From Lacimicrobium alkaliphilum (GTDB lineage Bacteria; Pseudomonadota; Gammaproteobacteria; Enterobacterales; Alteromonadaceae), in NCBI RefSeq assembly GCF_001466725.1, contig NZ_CP013650.1, positions 2,046,001 to 2,110,000 of the forward strand: a stretch of DNA of 64,000 nucleotides. Reading direction: 5' to 3'. Positions 10,029-18,605 of this stretch are shown one piece after another. Numbering within the stretch: the stretch's first letter is position 1; every line of letters begins with the position of its first letter. The position numbers and the translations under genes were made by a program. The notes below the pieces were generated by a model. The model was not told the origin of the DNA and did no database searches. It saw only the letters and a list, made by a program, of their open reading frames with translations.

Positions 10029-11665
10029 ATGAAAGATTTTATATTACCGGATATCGGCGAAGGCATAGTGGAATGCGAACTGGTGGAATGGCTGGTCGAG
10101 GAAGGCGATAAAATTGTTGAGGATCAGCCCGTCGCCGATGTGATGACCGACAAAGCCCTGGTACAGATCCCCGCCATGGATACCGGCGTGGTGAAGAAGC
10201 TGTATTACAAGAAGGGTGAAATCGCGAAGGTCCATGAACCCTTATTTGCTATGGAGGTAGAGGGTGAAGGCGGGACTCAGGCCAGTGAAAAAGCCAGCGG
10301 TGATGAGCAAGCCCAAAGCAGCGATGACAGCCCTTCAGCCAGTGCTGATGGGAAATATCAAAGTGGCGGCAAACAGGTCGAGGATTTTATCCTGCCGGAT
10401 ATCGGTGAGGGTATCGTCGAGTGTGAACTGGTAGAGTGGCTGGTCGAAGAAGGTGATGAAATTACCGAAGATCAGCCCGTTGCCGATGTGATGACCGACA
10501 AAGCCCTGGTGCAGATCCCCTCTAAGTTTAATGGCAAAGTGATCAAGCGTTACTACCAGAAAGGCGAGATTGCCAAAGTTCATGAGCCCTTGTTTGCCAT
10601 AGAAATAGATGCAGAACCGGGCTCAGCGCCGCCTGCAACAAAGAGTGCCGGTAAATCTGCGGCATCAGAACCTGACAACCAAAAGCAAAGCGCCAAAAGT
10701 GATGCAACTGCAGCTTCCAAACAGGAAAAATTTCCCGGCGGGGAGTTTGACCCTGAACCGGCACCGCCGGGTAAAGCCCTGGCCAGCCCCGCTGTCAGGC
10801 GTTTAGCCAGAGAGCTGGAAGTGGATCTGAGCAAAGTACAGGGTAGCGGTAAAAAAGGCCGGGTCATGAAGCAGGACCTGCGGGCACTTAAGCAGCAGGA
10901 TTCTGAGTCATCGCAGCAACCCGAACAAACTGCGACTAAAGGGCAGGTGCAAAGCTCTGGTGGCACCAGAGTTGAGCCGATTCGCGGTGTGCGCGCGGCG
11001 ATGGCGAAACAGATGTCGGCGTCGGTATTCAGCATCCCTCATTTCAGCGTCAGCGATGAAATTGAAATGGATGCACTGATGGCGGCCCGGGCGCAGCTCA
11101 AACCTGAATTTGAAAAACAGGGCGTTAAGCTCAGCTTTATGCCCTTTATTATCAAAGCCATGTCACTGGCGCTGAAACAGTTTCCCATCGTCAATGCCCA
11201 GGTCAATGAGGATTGCACCGAACTGACCTATTTTGATGATCACAACATTGGTATGGCGGTGGACTCGAAAATTGGCTTGCTGGTGCCCAATATCAAAGGG
11301 TTCAGCATTTAAGCCTGTTTGAAATTGCCAAAGAGGCCAACCGCCTGATCGAACAGGCCAGGGAAGGGCGCCTGCCGGGCGGGGATCTTAAAAGCGGCAC
11401 CATCAGTATCTCTAATGTGGGTGTGATTGGTGGCACGGTGGCGACACCGGTTATCAATAAACCGGAATCGGCGATTGTGGCGCTGGGCAAGATCCAGCGT
11501 CTGCCACGCTTTGACGAGCAGGATAATGTCAGACCCGTGAATATTATGCATATCAGCTGGTCAGGGGATCACCGGATTATCGACGGAGCCACGATGGTCA
11601 GGTTCAGCAACCTGTGGAAATCCTATCTGGAAAATCCGCTGGCGATGCTGGCCGATATGAAGTAA
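10029..11665 (+). pseudogene. bkdB: E2 dihydrolipoyl acyltransferase of the branched-chain complex, broken by a one-base frameshift
   Basis: Codes for a core E2 with two lipoyl domains (Lys42 and Lys159, each in VMTDKALVQIP), Ala/Ser-rich linkers, a peripheral subunit-binding domain (about residues 255-290) and the acyltransferase domain. The frame is open from 10029 to a stop at 11312, where residue 427 ends in GFSI. The rest of the catalytic domain continues in another frame from about 11300 to 11665 and includes the active-site motif DHRIIDG. Adding one G to the GGG at 11298-11300 restores a 545-residue protein with perfect continuity (KGVQHLSLFEIAKEA). The truncated product would lack the catalytic histidine. 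A sequencing indel at this G run, a true mutation or recoding are all possible; an indel seems likeliest. No E3 gene is adjacent. Confidence 0.88.
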
Positions 11666-11679
11666 TTCAGAAATAACGA

Positions 11680-11705
11680 AAAAGCCCGCATAATGCGGGC
11701 TTTTG
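11680..11705. terminator. Rho-independent terminator after the bkd operon
   Basis: Hairpin arms AGCCCGCA (11683-11690) and TGCGGGCT (11694-11701) with a TAA loop, flanked by A and T runs. It ends the bkd operon and, read the other way, can also end the minus-strand TPR gene. Confidence 0.9.
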
Positions 11706-11727
11706 TTTGGCACAGAAAAGATCTGCC

Positions 11728-12216
11728 TTAGTTAAGACTGCTGAGTATCTGCGTGCCGCTGTCTGCTGCTGAAAGTCGTGCCAGATTGCGCTCCGCCAGA
11801 CTATTTGCGGGGTTGAGTTCTGTGGCCCTTTGCATATCCTGCAGGCTCAGTTCGGTTTTACTCTGAACATAGTGCAGCACAGCACGGTTGTTATAGGCAA
11901 TACTTTGATCGCGCTTGTTATTGTGCTGTTCAATAGCCTGATCGCAATAGGTTGAAGCGTTACTGAGCTGGCCAAGGGCGATATAAGCCACGCACAGATT
12001 GGTGTGAGCAGGGGCCGTCAGTTCGCGCATGCGGGTGTTACCCAGCAACGTCTGAAGTTTATGGATGCCGGCCTGGTATTGCCCGGCTTCAATGTTTCTT
12101 ACGCCCGGTATATCCTGATAACTGGTTTTCAGCTCCAGGTTGCCATGAGCCTGAGCATGGCTTATGGCGACAAAAGACAAGGCGAGGGTGGTGGTTTTGA
12201 ATATTGATTTGAACAT
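11728..12216 (-). CDS. Exported tetratricopeptide-repeat protein, function unknown
   Basis: About 162 residues beginning MFKSIFKTTTLAL, with a signal peptide likely cleaved after SHAQA. TPR-like helices fill the rest, most clearly in AYNNRAVLHYVQSKTELSLQ and the following RATELNPANSLAERNLA. The start at 12216 is chosen because AAGGGG lies 7 nt upstream; an earlier in-frame ATG at 12240 has no such site. It is likely periplasmic. It is divergent from the TPR-containing membrane regulator at 12384, so the pair could share a pathway, but no function can be assigned. A terminator shared with the bkd operon lies downstream. Confidence 0.78.
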   Translation of the reverse strand: MFKSIFKTTTLALSFVAISHAQAHGNLELKTSYQDIPGVRNIEAGQYQAGIHKLQTLLGNTRMRELTAPAHTNLCVAYIALGQLSNASTYCDQAIEQHNNKRDQSIAYNNRAVLHYVQSKTELSLQDMQRATELNPANSLAERNLARLSAADSGTQILSSLN

Positions 12217-12383
12217 GGCAAAGCCCCTTATAAATAACACTTGTTGTGAACCTGACTGGTTTATATTGTCGGTACCAGATCGGTTATAAGTGACAACCAG
12301 AGCTTGCGCCTGACGGACAAAGAATGAAAAGCTAATGTTTTGCTAATGGAGAACTTGATGGTGGATAACAGGATGCAGGCCTG

Positions 12384-14681
12384 ATGCAGGAAGGGAAATC
12401 CCCGGACGGGCAATTTAGCATAGAAAATTTTCGAATCGATGCCGGTAATAACAGTATCTACCACGAGCATCAGGTTCTTCATGTTGAGCCACGGGCTATG
12501 CATGTACTCTGGGTACTGGCCGAACATGCCGGACAGACCGTAGAGCGGGAGGTGTTGTTTAGTCGCGTCTGGGGGCAGCAGGTTGTAGTAGAAGAAGCAC
12601 TGACCCGCACTATTTCCCAGCTCAGAAAAGCCCTCAATGACAGCCATTCCAGACAACTTATCCAGACCATACCGAAAAAAGGCTATCGCCTTGCCTGTGA
12701 GGTTAACTGGCAGAATCCGCAATCTGCAGAGGCTGCGGATAACACCGAAAGTGTGGAACAACATAGCCAATCAGCACGGAATACTTCGGCTGCTAAAAGC
12801 GCTCTGACTTCGAAGCCATTTTGGCTGGCAGGACTATTTGTCATACTGATATTGCTGGCATTTACCCTTAACCGATTCACTCAGCCCACTGTGGAATACA
12901 ATAGCTCTGTGCCGGATAAACCGCGGATCAGCGTTCTTCCTCTGAAAAATCTGTCAGGTAATCCTCAACATGATTATCTGGCCAATGGCATTGCCGAGGA
13001 AGTACTGACATCACTGGCACAAACACCGGGTTTGGCGGTGGCATCCCGTTATTCAGCCTTCTCATTTGGCAACACTGACCTTACTCCCCGGCAGATTGCC
13101 GAACAGCTTAAGGTAAGATATCTGCTGGTGGGTAAACTGCAGGGCATTGATGAGCGGGGATATCAGATTCAGGTGGAACTGGTGGATACCAGAAGTGAGG
13201 TGGATGTGTGGCGCCGCAGTTATGCCGGGCCGCAGAAGCAGCTCAGCAAGGTCAGCCACCAGATTAGCTCCGATGTGCGGGATTATTTAGTGCCACAGGC
13301 ATCAGTGACAGGAAATAATCAATGGTCTGCCGCCCGCATTGATGTAGAGGCCTATCAGCACTACCTGCAAGGTCAGTACTGGTGGATGAATGGTTCAACC
13401 AGCGAGTGGTTTTACCGGGCAGAGAAAGCCTTTCTGGATGCGATTAAGATAGCGCCGGATTTTGCCGCGGCCCATGGCAGCCTGGCATATATCTATGCCA
13501 GATATCAGTTTCATGATATTTATATGAACAAAGAGGATGCCATCGACAAGTCCCGCCAGGCCATCGATACGGCCATGGCACTGGATCCTGAGCAGGTGGA
13601 CGCTTTGCATGCTCAGGCGATTCTGGCGACTCTGGACCACCACTTCGAGGATGCCGAAAAAGCACTGCAACAGGCTCTGGCGGTGCGCTCTCCCAATGCT
13701 CAGGCATGGTATCTGTATTCTGAGCTGGCACTGGTACAAAATCAGCCAGACCAGGCGCTGGATTACGCGCTACGAGCCAGAGAGGCAGATCCTCTCTCGC
13801 CCTGGGTCAATATTAATCTGGCCATGGTTTACTATTATCTTGGCCAGTATGAGCAGGCTCTGCAGGCCATCTCGGTGGCTCAGAATGTGGATCCGGAATA
13901 TAGCTGGAGCTATGTCTGGCAGGCCAGAATACTGCATAAAACCGGACGGTTGGCGGAGGCAATTCTGGCCATGCAAAAATGCCTTAGTCTGGATCCCGGC
14001 TCTGCTGCAAACAGTGCCTATCTGGGATTGTTATATCTGGAGCTTGATAAGCAACCCGAGGCGGCCAACTGGTTTGAGCGCACCGCCTCCTTATATGGTG
14101 ACTCCGTTGACGCCCGCTTCTGGAAAAACTTTATTCGTCTGGGATATCAGAACCTGGAACCGCAGATAAGCCTGAGCATGCTGCAATCCATGCAGTCGAC
14201 CCGCACTGGCACCTATAATCTGTTGCCCTTAATGCGTCATCTTTATCTGGCACTTGATCGCCAAAAGCAGGGATTTACCTCACTGGCACAGATGCAGCCT
14301 TCCCCCCTTGAGCCTGATACCACAGTAAATATCCGCAATAGTGAATTAGCACTGGCACTGCAGGTCCTGAGTGAGGATAGAAAGATTAAAAAAGCGCTGA
14401 ATCAACAATTCAGGGAACTCCTGTCCCAATTTCCACAGTGGGCGCTGTACTCTGGGTTCAGGGCTAATCACCTGCTGATACAAGGCCAGACAGAGCGGGC
14501 GCTGGCGGTGTTATTGCAGGCATATCAAAAGGGTTGGATCCCTCTGTGGTGGCTTTTTATCCAAGCCGATCAGAGTGATAATGCCAGGGCATTAAAGGCC
14601 TTACCTGCATTTAACAAGCTGAGCGCCTTAATCGGGGCTAAACAACAACAGCAGCGGCAACAGCTGAACCAGAGGGACTAA
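12384..14681 (+). CDS. CadC-like transmembrane regulator: OmpR-type winged helix plus TolB-like and TPR domains
   Basis: A 765-residue protein. A winged helix-turn-helix DNA-binding domain occupies about residues 10-105 (EEALTRTISQLRKAL recognition region, then IPKKGYRL), followed by a variable linker. One membrane helix lies at about 146-164. A periplasmic domain starting RISVLPLKNLSGN (about 175-300) resembles the TolB-N/FlgO fold seen in CadC relatives, and a long TPR array covers about 320-700. The layout implies a one-component regulator that senses a periplasmic signal and binds DNA while anchored in the membrane. The targets are unknown. It converges on the electron-transfer cluster, with only 18 nt between stop codons. 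The ribosome binding site is weak. Confidence 0.85.
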   Translation: MQEGKSPDGQFSIENFRIDAGNNSIYHEHQVLHVEPRAMHVLWVLAEHAGQTVEREVLFSRVWGQQVVVEEALTRTISQLRKALNDSHSRQLIQTIPKKGYRLACEVNWQNPQSAEAADNTESVEQHSQSARNTSAAKSALTSKPFWLAGLFVILILLAFTLNRFTQPTVEYNSSVPDKPRISVLPLKNLSGNPQHDYLANGIAEEVLTSLAQTPGLAVASRYSAFSFGNTDLTPRQIAEQLKVRYLLVGKLQGIDERGYQIQVELVDTRSEVDVWRRSYAGPQKQLSKVSHQISSDVRDYLVPQASVTGNNQWSAARIDVEAYQHYLQGQYWWMNGSTSEWFYRAEKAFLDAIKIAPDFAAAHGSLAYIYARYQFHDIYMNKEDAIDKSRQAIDTAMALDPEQVDALHAQAILATLDHHFEDAEKALQQALAVRSPNAQAWYLYSELALVQNQPDQALDYALRAREADPLSPWVNINLAMVYYYLGQYEQALQAISVAQNVDPEYSWSYVWQARILHKTGRLAEAILAMQKCLSLDPGSAANSAYLGLLYLELDKQPEAANWFERTASLYGDSVDARFWKNFIRLGYQNLEPQISLSMLQSMQSTRTGTYNLLPLMRHLYLALDRQKQGFTSLAQMQPSPLEPDTTVNIRNSELALALQVLSEDRKIKKALNQQFRELLSQFPQWALYSGFRANHLLIQGQTERALAVLLQAYQKGWIPLWWLFIQADQSDNARALKALPAFNKLSALIGAKQQQQRQQLNQRD

Positions 14682-14699
14682 ATCAGGATATGTGCTGAG

Positions 14700-15059
14700 T
14701 TAATCTTCTTTAAGCACGCCAATCTGATAACCGGCCATCATGTCCCAGGCAGTCTGACTGTGGTTGTTGCCATAACCTTTGGTCTTCATGCCTTCTGTTG
14801 CCTCCTTTCCGCACCAGTTTGCCATAACAATGGCAGGGGCAGGATGTTTGGGTATATATTTGCTGAAATCATACACCCGGCTTTCAATCACCATCCAGCA
14901 ATCTTCAGTGGTATTATGCAGGGCTACTTCTGCCAGAGTATAGCCAGTTTTCTCCTCTGCGGCATCAGAAGGGGTTACAGGCACAAGCCAAAATAGCATC
15001 AGCAATGTTCCTACACATGACCAGAAGGCAATAAAGGCGGCGAATCCAACTTGCTTCAT
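14700..15059 (-). CDS. Membrane-anchored periplasmic cytochrome b5-like protein
   Basis: A 119-residue protein with an N-terminal membrane anchor (about residues 5-27) and a cytochrome b5 domain (about 38-116). The segment from YTLAEVALHNT to VYDFSKYIPKHP fits the fold. His72 (in KHPAPA, where the classical motif is HPGG) and His100 (NNHSQ) are the probable axial heme ligands. The GKEATEG segment and the C-terminal IG strand agree with bacterial b5 proteins. A strong AAGGAG site precedes the ATG. It is the last gene of the decaheme-barrel-flavocytochrome run, 11 nt after the flavocytochrome, so it probably carries electrons in the periplasm within that system. This role is inferred. Confidence 0.85.
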   Translation of the reverse strand: MKQVGFAAFIAFWSCVGTLLMLFWLVPVTPSDAAEEKTGYTLAEVALHNTTEDCWMVIESRVYDFSKYIPKHPAPAIVMANWCGKEATEGMKTKGYGNNHSQTAWDMMAGYQIGVLKED

Positions 15060-15070
15060 TTCATTTCTCC

Positions 15071-16396
15071 TTATAAAAGTACAAATTCTTCAGTGGTGAT
15101 GCGGTTTAATGGCACACCGGCATCCGTTAATATTCTGCGGCTGCTGTCAATAAGCGGTACCGGACCGCAAATATAAGCTTCTCTGTGGCTAAAATCCGGG
15201 CAATGCTGTTTAATAAAACAGCTGGTCAGAGGTCCTTGCTGGTAAAAAAAGTGGGGGGTAAAACTTAGGCCGGAAATACTATCAGACAATTTTTGTAGTT
15301 CATCGCCGAATACCAGTCTTGCTTCATCCTGCACACAATAAATGAGATGAATATTCACGTCCTGACTGAGTCTGGCATGGTGTCTGAGCCGTGCCAGAAA
15401 AGGGGTGATGCCGATGCCACCGGCAATCCATAACTCCGACTGATCCGGGCTGGCCTTAGGGTCAAAAAAGCGACCATAGGGGCCCTCTACACTGACTTCT
15501 GTGTTAATTGCAAGGTTTTGCAATGCCCGGCTGCCATCACCCAGTGCTTTGATGGCCATACGCAGGGTCGGCTCACAAGGCGACGAAGACAGCGTATATG
15601 GGTGTTCTTCGTTGTTGCCAGACTCCAGCTCGCGGCAAAAGGGGGTAAAATAAACAAACTGACCCGGCTGGTATTTCAGATGAGCCCGCTGAGGCTGTAG
15701 CGTCAGTTCCACCACATTATTCGCAGGGTGTGTAATTTCAGTTACCTTATAGGGCAGGCGACCACGCCAGCGCGAGAATATCCAGCGGTAGCCGATAGCA
15801 CCAAGGGCCATCAATGCCAGCAAACCCCAGACAATATCTCCCCAATGACCGGGCAGGGTGCGACTGAGCATCAGCGTGTGCACCAAAGCAAATACCACAG
15901 TGACACCACTTAAGTTGTGCATCCATTTCCAGCGCTGGTAATCAGGCTTACCGAAAAAGGCAAAAGTCGGGGCCATAAAAATCATTAAGGCGATAAGTGC
16001 CACCCAGCCCCAAAGCACGGGTCTTTGTGAAGAGAACAATGTATTCACTGCAGCGTTCAGGGAGATTTCCGCGGCGGCAAAAGCGAGTAATAAGGGATGG
16101 GTGAGGATCATCAAAAAGCCAATGGCACCCAGCAGATGATGCAGTTTCCATAATTTAGTCAGTCCGCCAAAGGGTTGATCAAAACCCGGTACCCTGCAAC
16201 AGAGTATGGCGGCCACCAGCAATAACGCCATCCCCCAGATGCCGGTCAGACGTCCCAGCAGATTCAACAGCGCCCCGGCAGATGAAAAATCTGAGGCAGT
16301 GATAAACAACAGGGCTAAAAGGCCGGGCAGAATGGCCAGTGTGAAGGTGATGATTTTACTTTGTGAGAGTACCACTGGTGCTGCCTTAATATTCAT
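15071..16396 (-). CDS. Ferric reductase / NADPH oxidase-like transmembrane flavocytochrome
   Basis: A 441-residue inner-membrane protein. Six or so helices (residues 15-205) carry His86/His100 and His160/His173, spaced 14 and 13 residues apart as in the two-heme NOX and ferric reductase family. The cytoplasmic half has an FAD-binding barrel with HPYTLSSS (265-272) and an NAD(P)H domain with GGIGITPF (326-333) and CGP (410-412). It should move electrons from cytoplasmic NAD(P)H through FAD and two b hemes to the periplasmic side. The ATG overlaps the stop of the MtrB-like gene by 11 nt, indicating translational coupling. Its acceptor may be the b5 or decaheme protein encoded beside it; direct superoxide or iron reduction is the alternative. 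Confidence 0.88.
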   Translation of the reverse strand: MNIKAAPVVLSQSKIITFTLAILPGLLALLFITASDFSSAGALLNLLGRLTGIWGMALLLVAAILCCRVPGFDQPFGGLTKLWKLHHLLGAIGFLMILTHPLLLAFAAAEISLNAAVNTLFSSQRPVLWGWVALIALMIFMAPTFAFFGKPDYQRWKWMHNLSGVTVVFALVHTLMLSRTLPGHWGDIVWGLLALMALGAIGYRWIFSRWRGRLPYKVTEITHPANNVVELTLQPQRAHLKYQPGQFVYFTPFCRELESGNNEEHPYTLSSSPCEPTLRMAIKALGDGSRALQNLAINTEVSVEGPYGRFFDPKASPDQSELWIAGGIGITPFLARLRHHARLSQDVNIHLIYCVQDEARLVFGDELQKLSDSISGLSFTPHFFYQQGPLTSCFIKQHCPDFSHREAYICGPVPLIDSSRRILTDAGVPLNRITTEEFVLL

Positions 16397-18602
16397 ATCG
16401 ATAACTTAAGCCCAACCAGGTCGCCTGATACCGGGGGCTCCGCTGCCCGGGTAACAGAACATTGCTAAGGGTATTCATTGCGACATTATCCAGGGCAAAA
16501 TCATCGCTGTCGTAGGTCTCCCTGATAAGAGTCAGTGCTGCAGATGATGATGCAGATAAATGATAGCGTGCAGTCAGATTCGCTGTATTTAATTGTGTTT
16601 TAAGATCCGGCAGCGGTGCGCTTTGCAAGACGCTGCCATGATGATTGATCATCTCACCGACAGAACGACTGTGGTTAAATGACATTGACAGATCCAGGGT
16701 TCCTTGTGCCTGCCAGTCAGAAAAGGCCGGTCTGAGGCCCTGACGTTCCAGGCTAAATCCCAGTGTCTGAAAATCATCGCTGGCACTGACTTGCCAGTTG
16801 CGCTGTGGATCGAAAGCTTCAGCCGGAGCAAATCCGCGAAAGGAGCGGCCGGATTGCTGATATTGATAGTTGTCATAGCTATAAAATCCGGAAAGTTGCC
16901 AGTCCTTATCGCTGATATAACTGATATTGCCGTTAACCGAGTACATCTTTGAGCTGTTGAGTCCGAAGTGGCCGTCAGGATAGGTATCCTGGTTCCAGCT
17001 TAGTTGTGCCCCCAGACTCAGCGAAGTCTGAGGGTACCAGTCCGCTTGTAACGACACGCTATCCCGGTCCCGTTCACTCAGGTAGTACTTGCGCAGTAAG
17101 GGATGGTTCTCAAACTCTTCGGCCTCTGTAGTGCCGGGAACATGAGTCTGAATCAGTGGCCGGTTGCCAATATAGTCATCGGTGCGTCGCTGCTGGTGAG
17201 AATAACTGACTGCCATCGCCAGTGTCTCAAAGTAATGGCTGCGAAAGCCCAGGCGGATATCATTTTCCCTGGCCCGGGTAATTTCTGAATAATCCCGACG
17301 GGTGTCCGTGTAGTGATAACCCGCCTGTAACTGTGTTGCTGTCATTAGCCGCCAGTTCGCCTCGAGGTTTGCCTTACGTTTACTCAGGCTGTAAGGACGA
17401 TTTAACCTGGCATCGGCAAAGCCCTGCTGATAAGCGGCATCGCCGGCAACCCGCTGGTAGGCTGCCACAGGCGTCTGATTGTCTCTGTCACGGTACGCTA
17501 ACCTGGCGATCAGATTCAGGCCCGATAAGGGTCGTGAACTCAGGCGCAGATTGAGGTTAGTGGTGTCCACCCTGCCATCCAGCGACTGCATGGGCAGGGA
17601 AGCATTAACAATCAGCCGGGAGTTCGCAGTATAGGATAAAAAGCTCTGATTCTGAGATTGGCGTCCCAGTGCGGCATCAAGATAAAGCCGTGTGTAAGGT
17701 GTGAAGCGATAACTCCCGTTGACGCGAAACTGATGCGCCTGGTTATCCGGCTCTGTGGCCATCTGATTGATGCCATCAGGGAAACCCACCCCCGCAGCCC
17801 ACTGAGGATGTTGTCCGAAGGCCGTGGGCCAGATTACTGAGGTCAGGGTATTGTCAAAAAATGAGCCGTGATAGCCCAGTGTCCAGCTTAACCTGCTGCC
17901 CAGATATGCCAGAGAAATACTGGCCTGATGGGTCTGATGATCCACTGGTGCCGCCAGTAAAACCGCGCGCACATTGCCACCGCTGGAACCCGTGGCACCG
18001 CCAAGGGCCTTGGTCCCTGTGACGCTGTCCCGGCGAAAATCAACATTCAAGGCCCAGTTTTCACCCAGGTTCCGCTGATAATCCAGTTCCAGCCAGTGGC
18101 GCTTGTGCCTGAGGCTGACAGGGTTCAGATGATCAGAAACAGAGGTCATGCCCGCAGTGGTGTTATCGTTAACCTGCCAGTTGCCTGGCAAGCTGAATTT
18201 TGCCAATCCGGTACTGTAAAAAGGGGTATGGGCATCATCATAGTCATATCCTGATATCTGGCGCCAGTTCAGATCCACTGACTGGTTATCATCAAACTGT
18301 CCTTTGAGCATAAAACGTGCAGACGACAGACCGAGTTGATTAGCTCCAATCTGCCATTTATCGGTGTCTGTGAATCCGGGCAAGAGCAGGTCAATATTAA
18401 CAAATGGCGTGAACCCCAGGTCATTGACACCATGGGAACTGCCAAACTGCCAGGCATCCTGGTCAAGGTATCCGAGACTGGCTTCAATATTCCCCTGCAA
18501 AGATTCAGTGGCTTGCACGCACAAACCACTGCTCAGGCATAGCAGGAGCAGGCTTACGCAGTTTGCAGGGAGTGTTCTGTGGGTGAATAGGGTCATCGGC
18601 AT
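16386..18602 (-). CDS. MtrB/PioB-family outer membrane beta-barrel associated with a decaheme cytochrome
   Basis: A 738-residue protein with a signal peptide (about residues 1-31) followed by alternating aromatic and polar strands up to the C-terminal YRYEY, the expected end of an outer-membrane barrel. Length, the N-terminal GNIEASLGYLD strand and the position directly after a DmsE/MtrA-type cytochrome fit the MtrB/PioB family. Those proteins wrap a multiheme cytochrome and let electrons cross the outer membrane. No CXXC pair is visible in the mature N-terminus, unlike Shewanella MtrB. It starts 3 nt after the cytochrome gene and overlaps the flavocytochrome gene by 11 nt. Confidence 0.87.
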   Translation of the reverse strand: MPMTLFTHRTLPANCVSLLLLCLSSGLCVQATESLQGNIEASLGYLDQDAWQFGSSHGVNDLGFTPFVNIDLLLPGFTDTDKWQIGANQLGLSSARFMLKGQFDDNQSVDLNWRQISGYDYDDAHTPFYSTGLAKFSLPGNWQVNDNTTAGMTSVSDHLNPVSLRHKRHWLELDYQRNLGENWALNVDFRRDSVTGTKALGGATGSSGGNVRAVLLAAPVDHQTHQASISLAYLGSRLSWTLGYHGSFFDNTLTSVIWPTAFGQHPQWAAGVGFPDGINQMATEPDNQAHQFRVNGSYRFTPYTRLYLDAALGRQSQNQSFLSYTANSRLIVNASLPMQSLDGRVDTTNLNLRLSSRPLSGLNLIARLAYRDRDNQTPVAAYQRVAGDAAYQQGFADARLNRPYSLSKRKANLEANWRLMTATQLQAGYHYTDTRRDYSEITRARENDIRLGFRSHYFETLAMAVSYSHQQRRTDDYIGNRPLIQTHVPGTTEAEEFENHPLLRKYYLSERDRDSVSLQADWYPQTSLSLGAQLSWNQDTYPDGHFGLNSSKMYSVNGNISYISDKDWQLSGFYSYDNYQYQQSGRSFRGFAPAEAFDPQRNWQVSASDDFQTLGFSLERQGLRPAFSDWQAQGTLDLSMSFNHSRSVGEMINHHGSVLQSAPLPDLKTQLNTANLTARYHLSASSSAALTLIRETYDSDDFALDNVAMNTLSNVLLPGQRSPRYQATWLGLSYRYEY

Positions 18603-18605
18603 GCC

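Noticed and set aside
11295-11302. Programmed -1 ribosomal frameshift in the E2 gene
   Set aside because: The codons AAA GGG preceded by C do not form a standard X-XXY-YYZ slippery heptamer, and the family is not known to use recoding. A missing G explains the break more simply.
13537-14169. 210-codon plus-strand frame inside the regulator gene
   Set aside because: It overlaps the TPR region in another frame, has biased Trp/Arg/Pro composition and no ribosome binding site.
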